From Streptomyces pactum (lineage in GTDB: Bacteria; Actinomycetota; Actinomycetes; Streptomycetales; Streptomycetaceae): a DNA stretch of 64,000 nt. The translations under genes and the position numbers were made by a program. The notes beneath the pieces were generated by a model. The model saw only the letters and a program-made list of their open reading frames with translations, was not told where the DNA came from and did no database searches. This document shows positions 24,001 through 32,598 of this stretch, piece after piece. The stretch covers positions 5,411,501-5,475,500 of the forward strand of contig NZ_CP019724.1 of assembly GCF_002005225.1 (NCBI RefSeq). The letters run 5' to 3'. Every line of letters starts with the position of its first letter. Position 1 is the first letter of the stretch.

Positions 24001-25032
24001 ATGTACGGCAGCAGGGGGGCCGGAGCCTTGTCCACGAGGCGGGCGTCCGCGGCGGTGCTGGGGGCGGCACTGCTGCTCGCGGGCTGCTCCTCGTCCGGTG
24101 ACGGCGGGGACGAGGACCAGGACAAGAACGCGGGCGCCGGGATAACGCAGCAGCCCAAGGAGGCCGACCCGTTCTGGGTCAATCCGGACGGCAACGCGGC
24201 CCGGCAGCTCGCGGCCTTGCAGAAGTCCGACGACAAGGACCAGGCCGAGCAGATCCGCAAGATCGCCCAGCAGCCGACCGGCGAGTGGATCAGCCCGGAG
24301 AACCCCGAGGAGCAGGCCCGCGGATTCACCGAGGCCGCCGACGAGGCCGGCCGCACCGCCCTCCTCGTCCTCTACAACATCCCGCACCGCGACTGCGGCC
24401 AGTACTCGGGCGGCGGCGCCGCCGACGGCGACGCCTACCGCGACTTCGTCGACGGCGTGGCCAAGGGCATCGGCGACCGCTCCGCCACGGTCATCCTGGA
24501 ACCGGACGCGGTGCTCCACCTGGTGGACGGCTGCACCCCGGAGCAGTTCCACGAGGAGCGCTACGACCTTCTCAAGGGCGCCATCGGCAAGCTCACCGCG
24601 CTGAAGAACACCAAGGTCTACCTGGACGCGGGCAACGCCGGCTGGGGCCACCCCGACCAGATCTTCGAGCCGCTGAAGTGGGCGGGCATCGACCAGGCCG
24701 ACGGCTTCTCGGTCAACGTCTCGAACTTCTACACCACCCAGGACTCCATCGCCTACGGCAAGCAGCTCTCCGCCAAGGTCGGCGGCAAGCACTTCGTCAT
24801 CGACACCAGCCGCAACGGCAACGGCCCCTACACGGAGGGCGACCCGGGCGAACGCTGGTGCAACCCGCCGGGCCGGGCCCTCGGTGAAACGCCGACGACG
24901 AAGACGGCCGACCCCCTGGTCGACGCCTACCTGTGGGTCAAGCGTCCCGGGGAGTCGGACGGCGAGTGCAAGGGCGGCCCGAAGGCGGGCGAGTGGTGGC
25001 CCGAGTACGCCTTGGAGTTGGCGCAGGGATAA
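24001..25032 (+). CDS. cslZ: CslZ, GH6 endoglucanase lipoprotein of the tip-glycan cluster
   Basis: 343 residues beginning with a lipoprotein signal (LGAALLLAGCSSS, lipobox L-A-G-C). A charged linker precedes the GH6 fold: TALLVLYNIPHRDCGQYSGGGAADGDAYRDFVDGVAKGIG, the acidic VILEPDAVLHLVDGC, YLDAGNAGWGHPD and FVIDTSRNGNGPY. GH6 enzymes cut beta-1,4-glucan by inversion. In Streptomyces the gene beside glxA-cslA encodes CslZ, thought to trim the glucan made by CslA at hyphal tips. I chose the ATG at 24001, with GGGGGG upstream, over an in-frame TTG at 23974. It is convergent with glxA. Confidence 0.92.
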   Translation: MYGSRGAGALSTRRASAAVLGAALLLAGCSSSGDGGDEDQDKNAGAGITQQPKEADPFWVNPDGNAARQLAALQKSDDKDQAEQIRKIAQQPTGEWISPENPEEQARGFTEAADEAGRTALLVLYNIPHRDCGQYSGGGAADGDAYRDFVDGVAKGIGDRSATVILEPDAVLHLVDGCTPEQFHEERYDLLKGAIGKLTALKNTKVYLDAGNAGWGHPDQIFEPLKWAGIDQADGFSVNVSNFYTTQDSIAYGKQLSAKVGGKHFVIDTSRNGNGPYTEGDPGERWCNPPGRALGETPTTKTADPLVDAYLWVKRPGESDGECKGGPKAGEWWPEYALELAQG

Positions 25033-25060
25033 GCGCCCCAGGGGCGCGGGGCTGTGTCAT
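25033..25060. repeat. Dispersed GC-rich intergenic repeat after cslZ
   Basis: GCGCCCCAGGGGCGC is a short exact hairpin, followed by GGGGCTGTGTCAT. It is a diverged copy of the Streptomyces gene-end repeat also seen at 14421. It lies between the convergent cslZ and glxA genes, where it can act as a weak bidirectional terminator. Confidence 0.45.
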
Positions 25061-25130
25061 CTGCGGCTGCCGCCGCGTGGGCGCGATCAACCGCGACGCT
25101 CCCCGCGCCCGACAAGCACTCGCGGGAGCG

Positions 25131-27068
25131 CTACGGCACGTGCACCCACTCCGCCTTGGAAGGCGTGCCCTCGCCGTCGGTCACGAACATCATGTACCAC
25201 CCGGACTGAACGAGGTTCTTGTTCTCAGGAACCGTCACCGTCAACTGATCCCCGTCCGCCTTGAAGTCCAGCGCGATCGACCGCTGATCCACGTCAGTGA
25301 CATGCGTCGACGCACTCGGCCGGATCAGCCGCACCTTCTTGACCGTCCCGGCCGCCCGGGACGTGAACGTGCCCGACTCGCCGCGCTCGATGGTCTGCGG
25401 TCCGCCCGACAGGTCCGGCCGCGAGTCCCGGTACAGGTACGGCGGCGTGTAGATCTCGATGCGCTGCTCGAACTTGCCCGGCTTGGTGTTGGCCTTGTCG
25501 GCGTAGAGCGAGTCCGAGCCGAAGAACATCAGGCGCCCGTCGGGCAGCAGGATCGATCCGGAGTGGTAGTTCCGGCCGACCAGCGGATCCGCGACCCGCT
25601 CGAACTCGTTCGTGCCCGGGTGGTACAGCCGGGCCTCGAGGATGTTGGAGTCGCTCCGGCCCCGGTAGTCCTCGGAACCGCCGGAGACCAGCACACTGTC
25701 GTCCGGCAGGATCGAGGCCTGCGGATAGCGCGTGCCCTTGTCCAGCGACGGACCGTCCACGAACTTCGGGTCGTCGGCCTTCAGGTCGACGATCCTGGTC
25801 TTCTCGCTGGACAGCTTGGACTCGCCGACCCCGCCACCGCCGATCACCATGTACTTCTCGTCCTGCGCCGGCGGCAGCAGCACCGAGTTCGCGGTCTCCA
25901 GCATGTCCGGGTCGCTCAGGCCGGGAACCTTGGTGAACTTGTTGGTCTCCACGTCCCAGATGCCCGGGTCGCGGCCCACGTCGTCGGGGCCGTAGCCGGC
26001 GTTCGCACCCGAGTAGAAGATCTTGCCGTTCTGCATCAGGAACAGCGCCGGGTACGTCGGGAACTGGCGGACCTTCTCGGTGTAGGTCCACTCCTTGGTC
26101 TTCGGGTCGTAGATCTCGTTTTTGCCCGGGACGAGCTGGCCGATGTCGTCGAGGCCGGAGACGCTGAGGATCTTGCCGTCGCTCAGGGTGGTGAGCGTCG
26201 GGTACCAGCGGGCCTCGTGCATCGGGTCGACCTTGATGTACTTCTCGGCGACCGGGTCGAACTCGAAGGCGTCCCGGATGCCCTGGAAGTCCTTCTTGTC
26301 GAGGGCGAGCTTCTGCGCGATGCCGTACGTGTTGCGCGCGTCGGCGCCCGACAGACCCCGGACGCGGTAGTTGTCCTGAGTACCCGTCTGGTATTCCCGG
26401 CCGCTCTTCTCGGCCTCGACGTAGATCCGGCCGATGCCCGGGTCGTTGCGCAGGAACTCGCCGGTCTCCTCGTCGAAGACCTTCTCGGCGCGGGGCACCA
26501 GCACCGGGTCCTTGGAGACGAACGTCTTCTTGTTCTCCTTGCCGGTGAACTTGGTGCCCGCCGGCAGGGTGATCGGCTTGTCCGGGTTCTCGTTGTGGAC
26601 GATCATCAGGCCACCGGCCTTGGTGACGTCACCCTTGAGCTTCTCGTACCGCTTGGTGCCGCCCGCGATCAGCAGGTTGCCGTTGGCGAGCTGGGTGTGG
26701 CCGGTGCAGAACAGGTCGGTGGGCGTCGGCACCTTCTTGATGGTCCCCTTGACCGGGTCCCAGATCCGGGTGTCGAACCGCTTCGCGTCGAAGTTGTCCT
26801 GGTTGTTGCCCGACCCGGCGACGAGCAGCACCTTGCCGGTGCGCAGCAGCGCCGCGTGGATGGTGTTCTGCCGGTACTTCTCGGGAAACTCGACGATCTC
26901 CCACTTGCCGTTGGCGGCCTTGTACTCCGGCTTGTTGATCTTGTACTGGTGGTATTTCTCGGTTCCGAAGCGGTAGAGCCACGGCCCGTTCATCCCGGCC
27001 AGCGCGACTACCACCGCCGTACCTATCGCGAAGCGACGGGCGCGACGGCGGCCGGCACGGTCCTTCAT
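25131..27068 (-). CDS. glxA: GlxA, mono-copper radical oxidase (galactose-oxidase-like)
   Basis: 645 residues. An N-terminal membrane anchor (FAIGTAVVVALAGMNGPWLYRF) is followed by a seven-bladed propeller and a C-terminal immunoglobulin-like domain. The radical-copper site can be read by comparison with galactose oxidase: Cys121 (DLFCTGH), Trp288 and Tyr289 (EARWYPTLTTLSDGK) for the thioether cross-link, Tyr501 and His502 (GRNYHSGSILLPDGR), and His589 (SASTHVTDVDQR). GlxA needs copper and acts with CslA in glycan deposition at tips and in morphological development. Its start overlaps the cslA stop by 4 bp, so the two are coupled. The stop is 98 bp from convergent cslZ. Confidence 0.96.
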   Translation of the reverse strand: MKDRAGRRRARRFAIGTAVVVALAGMNGPWLYRFGTEKYHQYKINKPEYKAANGKWEIVEFPEKYRQNTIHAALLRTGKVLLVAGSGNNQDNFDAKRFDTRIWDPVKGTIKKVPTPTDLFCTGHTQLANGNLLIAGGTKRYEKLKGDVTKAGGLMIVHNENPDKPITLPAGTKFTGKENKKTFVSKDPVLVPRAEKVFDEETGEFLRNDPGIGRIYVEAEKSGREYQTGTQDNYRVRGLSGADARNTYGIAQKLALDKKDFQGIRDAFEFDPVAEKYIKVDPMHEARWYPTLTTLSDGKILSVSGLDDIGQLVPGKNEIYDPKTKEWTYTEKVRQFPTYPALFLMQNGKIFYSGANAGYGPDDVGRDPGIWDVETNKFTKVPGLSDPDMLETANSVLLPPAQDEKYMVIGGGGVGESKLSSEKTRIVDLKADDPKFVDGPSLDKGTRYPQASILPDDSVLVSGGSEDYRGRSDSNILEARLYHPGTNEFERVADPLVGRNYHSGSILLPDGRLMFFGSDSLYADKANTKPGKFEQRIEIYTPPYLYRDSRPDLSGGPQTIERGESGTFTSRAAGTVKKVRLIRPSASTHVTDVDQRSIALDFKADGDQLTVTVPENKNLVQSGWYMMFVTDGEGTPSKAEWVHVP

Positions 27069-29059
27069 TCCTTACGTCCCCCAAGTCCACCAAGGGCGAT
27101 CTGCATGGTCTGGTCGTTGCCTCCGTCGGAGGCCGCCCAACTGGGCTTCTGCTGCGGCGCGTGCGGCGCGTGCGGCGCGTAGGTCTGCGCGGGCACCGCG
27201 TCCGCGGGTGCCGCCTGCTGCGACGGGACCCGCGGTGCGGGCTCCGCCGCCACGGCCGGCGGCTGCTTCTTCGCCTTCCGCAGTTCGTGGCGCCAGGCGA
27301 ACATCGGCGACGCGGTGATCAGCAGCGCGAACGTCGCCCAGATGATCATCGCGGGGTGCGAGTGCCCGTAGACGAAGCCCGCGGTGATCGAGCCGCCGAA
27401 GATCACGATGAAGTACCAGTGGTACCGGAAGGTTCCGAAGAGGGTGTCCGGGCTGGCCGAGTCGCCCTTCGGCGTGACCACGAACTTGCTCTTGCGGCGC
27501 AGCACCGAGTCGATGAGCGCCTTCGCGTACAGCGGCGCCGACAGCGCGGACATCACCATGCCGGCCACACCGCCGGAGCCCTCCGGCTCGTGCGGCGAGA
27601 CGTTGTGGCGGCGGTTCCAGACGTACAGGCCGATCTGGAGGGCGGAGGCGTTGCCGTAGAGCATCAGCCAGACCGCCGGGTCGATGTTCACACCCGAGGC
27701 GCCCAGGCCCAGGAACAGGCAGCAGCTCAGCGCCGCCAGGATCCAGTTCAGGGCCGACATCGGGTAGAAGATGATCATCATCGTGTAGTTGAAGAGCTTG
27801 CTCGGCGGGAGCGAGTACCAGCCCTTCCAGTACTGCTTGAGGATCGTCTCGTACGTCCCCCGGGACCAGCGCATCTGCTGGGTGAAGAAGTCCGTCCAGG
27901 CGTTCGGGCCCTCGCCCACCGCGAGCACGTCCGGGGTGTAGACCGAGCGCCACTTGCGGCCCGTGGCCGGGTTCTTGTGGCGGTGGATCTCGAAGCCGGT
28001 CGCCATGTCCTCGGTGATCGAGTCGTACAGACCGCCGATCTGCTTGAGCGCGCTGATGCGGACCGCGTTCGAGGTGCCCACGAACATCGGCGAGCCGTAC
28101 CGGTTGCCGGCGCGCTGGATCAGCGCGTGGAAGAGGAACTGCTGCGACTCGGCGGCCTTGGTGATCGGGTTGTCGTAGTTGCCGTAGACCTGCGGGCCGA
28201 TGACGAAGCCGACGTCCGGGTCGCGGAAGAAGCCGAGCATCCGCTCCAGGTAGTTGGGCAGCGGCACGTGGTCGGTGTCGACGGAGGCGAAGAAGTCGTA
28301 GTCGCCGCCGTGCGCGTCGAGCCAGGCGTTGTAGTTGCCGTGCTTGGTCTTGGCGCGGTGCGGGCCCTTGGGCATGTTCCACTTCGCGACGCCCTTGCGG
28401 GAGAAGTGGTGCACGCCGAGGCGCTCGCAGACCGCCTTCACCTCGGGGTCGTCGCCCTCGTCGAGGAGCCAGACGTGCATCAGGCCGCGGTGGCGGATCT
28501 TCACGGCCGCCTCCAGGGTCTTCGTCACCATCTCCAGCGGCTCCTTGCCGGGCACGAAGGAGGTGAGGAAGGCGACCCGGGTGCCGGTCTCGGGCACCAC
28601 CGGGATCGGGTCCCGGGCGACCAGCGTCGCGTGGGCGTTCGACAGCACGTTCAGGCAGCGGAACAGCTCGATCAGGCCGATCGAGACGAGCATCACGATG
28701 TCGAGCGTGGGCAGCCAGTCGAAGGACACGTAGTCGCGCTCGGTCCAGTGCGTGGGCTGCAGCAGCCAGACCAGCAGCACCACCGACAGCAGCGGGGCGG
28801 CGGCCAGCATCAGCGCGACCCGGACGCGGTGCGGCTCCTGCGAGATCAGCGAGCGGTACTGCACCTTGTAGGGCTTGTGCGGGTCGGGCTGGGTGAGGGG
28901 GCCCGCGAGCCGGCTGTAGTGCTCGTAGTCGTACCTCGGCAGGGTCTTCTGTATCCGGCGGAACGAGCCGGTGTTCCAGGTCCGATGCGCGGGCACCCTG
29001 AGCTGGGTGGTCTGGGACGGGTCGTGGTCCTGCCCGGCGCCCGTCGGCGTCGACGTCAT
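27065..29059 (-). CDS. cslA: CslA, cellulose-synthase-like GT2 glycosyltransferase
   Basis: 664 residues. An N-terminal cytoplasmic region precedes two membrane helices (VALMLAAAPLLSVVLLVWLL, LDIVMLVSIGLIELFRCL) and the GT2 catalytic domain. The synthase motifs are LLDEGDDPEV, SVDTDHVPLP (D-x-D), SITEDMATGFEIH (T-E-D catalytic base) and QQMRWSRGTYE (Q-x-x-R-W, acceptor channel). Further C-terminal helices and a basic Ala/Pro tail follow. In S. coelicolor and S. lividans CslA makes a beta-glucan at hyphal tips together with GlxA and is needed for attachment and aerial growth. Translation of glxA is coupled to it. It lies 280 bp from the tRNA-Lys transcribed towards it. Confidence 0.96.
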   Translation of the reverse strand: MTSTPTGAGQDHDPSQTTQLRVPAHRTWNTGSFRRIQKTLPRYDYEHYSRLAGPLTQPDPHKPYKVQYRSLISQEPHRVRVALMLAAAPLLSVVLLVWLLQPTHWTERDYVSFDWLPTLDIVMLVSIGLIELFRCLNVLSNAHATLVARDPIPVVPETGTRVAFLTSFVPGKEPLEMVTKTLEAAVKIRHRGLMHVWLLDEGDDPEVKAVCERLGVHHFSRKGVAKWNMPKGPHRAKTKHGNYNAWLDAHGGDYDFFASVDTDHVPLPNYLERMLGFFRDPDVGFVIGPQVYGNYDNPITKAAESQQFLFHALIQRAGNRYGSPMFVGTSNAVRISALKQIGGLYDSITEDMATGFEIHRHKNPATGRKWRSVYTPDVLAVGEGPNAWTDFFTQQMRWSRGTYETILKQYWKGWYSLPPSKLFNYTMMIIFYPMSALNWILAALSCCLFLGLGASGVNIDPAVWLMLYGNASALQIGLYVWNRRHNVSPHEPEGSGGVAGMVMSALSAPLYAKALIDSVLRRKSKFVVTPKGDSASPDTLFGTFRYHWYFIVIFGGSITAGFVYGHSHPAMIIWATFALLITASPMFAWRHELRKAKKQPPAVAAEPAPRVPSQQAAPADAVPAQTYAPHAPHAPQQKPSWAASDGGNDQTMQIALGGLGGRKE

Positions 29060-29181
29060 GAGTCATCCCCCCACACGCGGGTCAGCGCGTGTTTCGTCGC
29101 TTCCTTCGCCCGTCCGGTCCCCCTCGACCTTCACGGACGTAACAGTGGTGGGTTGCTGTCACCACGGCATCCACACCTTAT

Positions 29182-29210
29182 ATAGACATGGAACGGCGAC
29201 CCCCGGTTGC
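29182..29210 (-). promoter_or_regulatory. Candidate ECF-sigma promoter upstream of cslA
   Basis: On the minus strand GCAACC (plus 29205-29210) is followed after 17 bp by GTCTAT (plus 29182-29187), resembling the -35 GGAAC / -10 GTCT pattern of SigE-type ECF promoters. It would start transcription about 115 bp upstream of the cslA ATG, in an A/T-rich patch (TATATAAG). One of the -35 bases deviates, so this is tentative. Confidence 0.3.
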
Positions 29211-29300
29211 ATGATGCCCCCCTCGGCATCCGGCCCCGCAACCGGACCAGGGTTCTACGGTGTTCGTCTTGATCGCAAGACGTCCGGGGACCGAGTACGC

Positions 29301-29333
29301 CGAAGGCCCCCCGTGTGCTACGGGGGGCCTTCG
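29301..29333. terminator. Terminator downstream of tRNA-Lys copy 1
   Basis: CGAAGGCCCCCCGT and ACGGGGGGCCTTCG form an exact 14-bp stem with a 5-nt loop, directly after the 3' end of the minus-strand tRNA. It also separates the tRNA from cslA downstream. Confidence 0.8.
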
Positions 29334-29341
29334 GTTGTCGG

Positions 29342-29415
29342 TGCGCCGCCAGGGACTCGAACCCCGGACCCGCTGATTAAGAGTCAGCTGCTCTAACCAA
29401 CTGAGCTAGCGGCGC
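29342..29415 (-). tRNA. tRNA-Lys (anticodon CTT), copy 1
   Basis: A 74-nt cloverleaf: acceptor GCGCCGC/GCGGCGC, D-arm GCTC...GAGC, anticodon arm GCTGA-CTCTTAA-TCAGC giving anticodon CTT, and a TTCGAGT T-loop. No CCA is encoded. The sequence is identical to the copies at 32637-32710 and 46010-46083. Confidence 0.97.
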
Positions 29416-29624
29416 CTGCTGACCTGCACAACTCTACCGGATGCCGGACGGTGCTCCGGACCGTCCCCGGGCGCCTCCGGCAGCCTGTGCGGGGGCGCCG
29501 CCGACGGCCGTGTACATCATTCGGACCGTCAACATGCGCGCGACGAGGACAGTTGAGAAACTGACCGACATGTACCGAAGTACACCGCCGCGGACTTTTT
29601 CACCGGGAGTGTGAGGGGAATCCC

Positions 29625-30638
29625 ATGGAGGCTCCCGTATTCGAGGAAATCGACCCCGCGAGCGACTGCGACTGCCCCGGCTGCCGTCACTGGCGCCGCG
29701 TCCTGCCGCATTCCCCGGCCGGCCGCGCCCCCGCCCATCCGGCGGCCCACCGCGCGCTGGCCGTGGCCGCGGCCGCCGCCACCGGGATGCTGTGCGCGGG
29801 GCAGGCGGCAGCGGCCCCGACCGCCGTCCACGCACCCCACCTGCCGGGCGTCGGGGCAGGTGGAGAGCCTGACACCCCCCAGGGCCCCAGGGCGCCGCTG
29901 CACGGCTCGACCGGCGCGCCGACGACACCCCCGGCCGGGGCGGAACCGGCCGCGATCACCCGTACGGAGATCATCGAGCGGGCCAAAACCTGGGTCACCG
30001 CGAAAGTCCCCTACAGCACCGCTTACTGGTCCGACGGTTACCGGCAGGACTGCTCGGGTTATGTGTCGATGGCCTGGCAACTGCCCACGAACGAATGGAC
30101 GGGCAGCCTCGGCACATTCGCCGAACGCATCACCAAGGAGGAGCTCCAGCCCGGCGACATTCTGCTGTTCCACAATGCGGCCGACCCTCAGAAAGGCTCC
30201 CATGTGGTGATCTTCGGCGGCTGGACGGACGACACGCACACCCGGTACACGGCCTACGAGCAGACCCCGCCGCACACCCGCACGCAGCCGACGCCCTACG
30301 CCTACTGGAGCGACTCGGCCAAGTACCTGCCCTACCGCTACAAGGGGGTCGCGACGAGTGCGGCGGGCAGTCCCGCCGCGGCCCCCGCCTCGCACGGCGT
30401 GGCCGGATACCCCGGACGGGCGATGTTCCGGCCGGGCGCGGACAACCCCTACGTCACCAGGCTCGGCAGGCGGCTGGTGGAGAGGGGGTTCGGCACGTAC
30501 TACACGACCGGACCGGGTCCGCGCTGGGGCGAGGCGGACCGGCGGGGCGTCGAAGCCTTCCAGCGCGCCCAGGGCTGGCGCGGCGGCGCGGCGGACGGCT
30601 ACCCGGGCCCGGAGACCTGGCGGCGGCTCTTCTCCTGA
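29625..30638 (+). CDS. Secreted NlpC/P60-like cell-wall hydrolase with peptidoglycan-binding domain
   Basis: 337 residues. The N-terminus is long and cysteine-containing (SDCDCPGCRHWRR), followed by a hydrophobic export segment (ALAVAAAAATGMLCAGQAAAA). A Pro-rich linker precedes an NlpC/P60-type papain fold with the catalytic Cys in YRQDCSGYVSMAW, GDILLFHN, and the His in SHVVIFGGW. The last 60 residues form a peptidoglycan-binding domain (RLGRRLVERGF...VEAFQRAQGW..GADGYPGPETW pattern). It probably cleaves peptide stems in the wall. It lies between the csl genes and the LPMO gene, so local wall opening for glycan export is an attractive role. The SPFH gene follows. Confidence 0.85.
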   Translation: MEAPVFEEIDPASDCDCPGCRHWRRVLPHSPAGRAPAHPAAHRALAVAAAAATGMLCAGQAAAAPTAVHAPHLPGVGAGGEPDTPQGPRAPLHGSTGAPTTPPAGAEPAAITRTEIIERAKTWVTAKVPYSTAYWSDGYRQDCSGYVSMAWQLPTNEWTGSLGTFAERITKEELQPGDILLFHNAADPQKGSHVVIFGGWTDDTHTRYTAYEQTPPHTRTQPTPYAYWSDSAKYLPYRYKGVATSAAGSPAAAPASHGVAGYPGRAMFRPGADNPYVTRLGRRLVERGFGTYYTTGPGPRWGEADRRGVEAFQRAQGWRGGAADGYPGPETWRRLFS

Positions 30639-30698
30639 CCGTCCGCCCGGCGCTGACCACCCGTTCATGACGCATCTGGCGCGGAGGCTGGAGCACGC

Positions 30699-31853
30699 AT
30701 GAGTACGACCTCTTCCACGAACCCGGACACCAAGCCGCCGGCCCCGCCGGGGCCCGGAGCCCCCGAAGGGGCGGCGCAGGCCGGCCACCGGCCCGCCCGG
30801 CTCATCCGCAACGAGGCCACCACCGAGATCCCCGTCCACCTGCTGTTCCGCGACGATCCCGATCCGGCGCCGGTGCCGCTGGGCCCCGCGGTCGTCGGCC
30901 GCAGGCAGGGCACGGGGGAGCAGCCCCGGACGCGGCGCCCGGTCGCCGCGCGCCCGCGTCCGGCGCCGAGCGTCGACCCGGAGCTGGCGGAGAGTCCGGG
31001 CCGGGTGCTGCCCGGTGCGGTGGGGGTGGCCGGCGGATTCTGCGGGGCGGCGGGCTGCGCGGTCACCTCCTGGTGGGCCGGGGTCGTACCGCCGCTCGCC
31101 GCCCAGGCGCTGGGGCTGCCGTCGTACGCGGGGGCGGGGCTCGGGCCCGCGCAGTGGGCGGCGTACGCGGCCGCCGGGGCGCTGGGGCTGTTCGGGTTCG
31201 GCGGGCTGGCCCGGGGCCGGACCGGACGGGCCTGGGTGCTCGGCCTGTTCGGCCGCTACCGGGGGACCGTCCGGCGCACCGGCCTGATGTGGGTCAACCC
31301 GCTGCTGCTGCGCCGCCGGGTCGACGTCCGGCTGCGGCACTGGCGCAGTGAGCCGGTGCCCGCGGCCGACGGCAACGGGGTCGCGCTGAGGGCGGTGCTG
31401 CTGGTGGTGTGGCGGGTGCGGGACACGGCGCGGGCCACGCTGGGCGTCGAGGACCACGAGGCGTATCTGCGCCAGTGTGTCGAGGCGGCGCTGGCCCGGG
31501 TCCCGGTGGAGCCGGTCGGCACGGTCCGCAGCTCGGCGGACGTGGCCGGCGACACGCTGACCCGGCTGGTGACGGCCGACGCGGCGCCGGTCGGCCTGGA
31601 GGTGTTCTCGGTGCGGCCGGTCCGGGTGGAGTACGCCCCCGAGGTGGCCGCCGCGATGCACCGGCGCCGGATCGCCGCGCTGGACGCGGCGCAGCGGGCG
31701 AGCGTGCTCACCTCGGTCGTGGACTCGGTGGAGGACACGGTGACCCGGCTGACCGTGCGCGGGCTGGTCGAACTCGACGACTACGAGCGCAAGGTGCTGG
31801 TGAAGGACCTGACGGTGGCGTTCTGCGCGGGGCGGGGGGACACCGGGCCCTGA
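30699..31853 (+). CDS. SPFH / band-7 domain membrane protein
   Basis: 384 residues. A disordered Pro-rich N-terminus of about 100 residues precedes two hydrophobic segments (AVGVAGGFCGAAGCAVTSWWAGVVPPLAA, AQWAAYAAAGALGLFGFGG). The SPFH core follows: RGTVRRTGLMWVNPLLLRRRVDVRLRHW, then DGNGVALRAVLLVVWRVRDTARATLGV and the C-terminal coil EVAAAMHRRRIAALDAAQRASVLTSVVDSVEDTV. SPFH proteins are flotillin-like scaffolds. Its place between a wall hydrolase and the LPMO suggests it organises tip-glycan machinery. It starts 60 bp after the hydrolase stop; co-transcription is likely. Confidence 0.87.
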   Translation: MSTTSSTNPDTKPPAPPGPGAPEGAAQAGHRPARLIRNEATTEIPVHLLFRDDPDPAPVPLGPAVVGRRQGTGEQPRTRRPVAARPRPAPSVDPELAESPGRVLPGAVGVAGGFCGAAGCAVTSWWAGVVPPLAAQALGLPSYAGAGLGPAQWAAYAAAGALGLFGFGGLARGRTGRAWVLGLFGRYRGTVRRTGLMWVNPLLLRRRVDVRLRHWRSEPVPAADGNGVALRAVLLVVWRVRDTARATLGVEDHEAYLRQCVEAALARVPVEPVGTVRSSADVAGDTLTRLVTADAAPVGLEVFSVRPVRVEYAPEVAAAMHRRRIAALDAAQRASVLTSVVDSVEDTVTRLTVRGLVELDDYERKVLVKDLTVAFCAGRGDTGP

Positions 31854-31875
31854 CCCGTTCCCCGGTTTCCCCTAT

Positions 31876-31887
31876 TGGTATGGACAT
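31876..31887. promoter_or_regulatory. Degenerate second dre-like element in the LPMO promoter
   Basis: TGGTATGGACAT matches 8 of 12 positions of the dre consensus TGGTCTAGACCA and is 40 bp upstream of the strong site. Paired direct repeats of this kind are described in Streptomyces chitinase promoters. Alone it is weak evidence. Confidence 0.35.
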
Positions 31888-31915
31888 GTTCAACCAACGG
31901 CAATAATCTGAGACT

Positions 31916-31927
31916 TGGTCTAGACCT
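31916..31927. promoter_or_regulatory. DasR-type dre site upstream of the LPMO gene
   Basis: TGGTCTAGACCT matches 11 of 12 bases of the dre consensus TGGTCTAGACCA, bound by the GntR regulator DasR, which senses glucosamine-6-phosphate and controls chitin and GlcNAc genes. It is 43 bp upstream of the LPMO ATG. It suggests the LPMO is regulated with the chitinolytic system. Confidence 0.8.
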
Positions 31928-31969
31928 GCACGGCTCACTGAACTTCCCCCACGTCACAGGAGCAGCAGT

Positions 31970-32575
31970 ATGCGTACCAGGACCAAGTTGTACGCCGCCG
32001 CGGTGGGCATGGCGACCACCGGAGCCCTCGTGCTCTCGTCCGGCGGTGCCAGCGGCCACGGCTACACCGACCTGCCGGTCAGCCGGCAGAAGGTCTGCCA
32101 GAACGGCGCCGTCAGCGGTTGCGGTGCCATCCAGTGGGAGCCGCAGAGCGTCGAGGGCCCCAAGGGCTTCCCGGCGGGCGGACCGGCCGACGGGCGGATA
32201 TGTTCCGCAGGCAACACCCGGTTCGCCCCGCTCGACAGCCCGAAGACCCCGAACGGCCGGGCGTGGCCGACCACCAGGGTGAACGGCGGACAGAACTACA
32301 CCTTCCGCTGGCAGTTCACGGCCCGGCACGCCACGACCGACTTCCGGTACTACGTCACCAAGCCGGGCTGGAACCAGAACCACAACCTGTCCCGGTCCGA
32401 CCTCAACCTCACGCCGTTCTTCACGGTGCCCTACGGCGGCAAGCAGCCGCCGGCCACCCTCTCCCACAGCGGCACGCTGCCGTCCGGGCTGAGCGGGCAC
32501 CACGTCATCCTCGCGGTGTGGACGGTCGCCGACACGGGCAACGCGTTCTACGCGTGCTCGGACGTGACCTTCTGA
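31970..32575 (+). CDS. lpmP: AA10 lytic polysaccharide monooxygenase
   Basis: 201 residues. The signal peptide ends directly before His30 (SGGASG-HGYTDLP), which becomes the mature N-terminus and first ligand of the copper histidine brace. The second His is in TARHATTDFRYYVT, and the axial aromatic region is NAFYACSDVTF. Two disulfides are likely (KVCQNG/SGCG and RICSAG). It is a single-domain AA10 enzyme without a CBM, as in the Streptomyces LPMO next to cslA that supports glycan deposition at tips. The substrate could be chitin or the tip glycan itself; the dre site argues for chitin. It ends before a terminator shared with a tRNA. Confidence 0.93.
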   Translation: MRTRTKLYAAAVGMATTGALVLSSGGASGHGYTDLPVSRQKVCQNGAVSGCGAIQWEPQSVEGPKGFPAGGPADGRICSAGNTRFAPLDSPKTPNGRAWPTTRVNGGQNYTFRWQFTARHATTDFRYYVTKPGWNQNHNLSRSDLNLTPFFTVPYGGKQPPATLSHSGTLPSGLSGHHVILAVWTVADTGNAFYACSDVTF

Positions 32576-32598
32576 ACCGGCGGCCGACCGGACGGACG

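Noticed and set aside
24933..29185. Plus-strand frames of 749 and 674 codons opposite glxA and cslA
   Set aside because: They are shadows of two firmly identified genes; His/Val/Arg-rich composition without domains.
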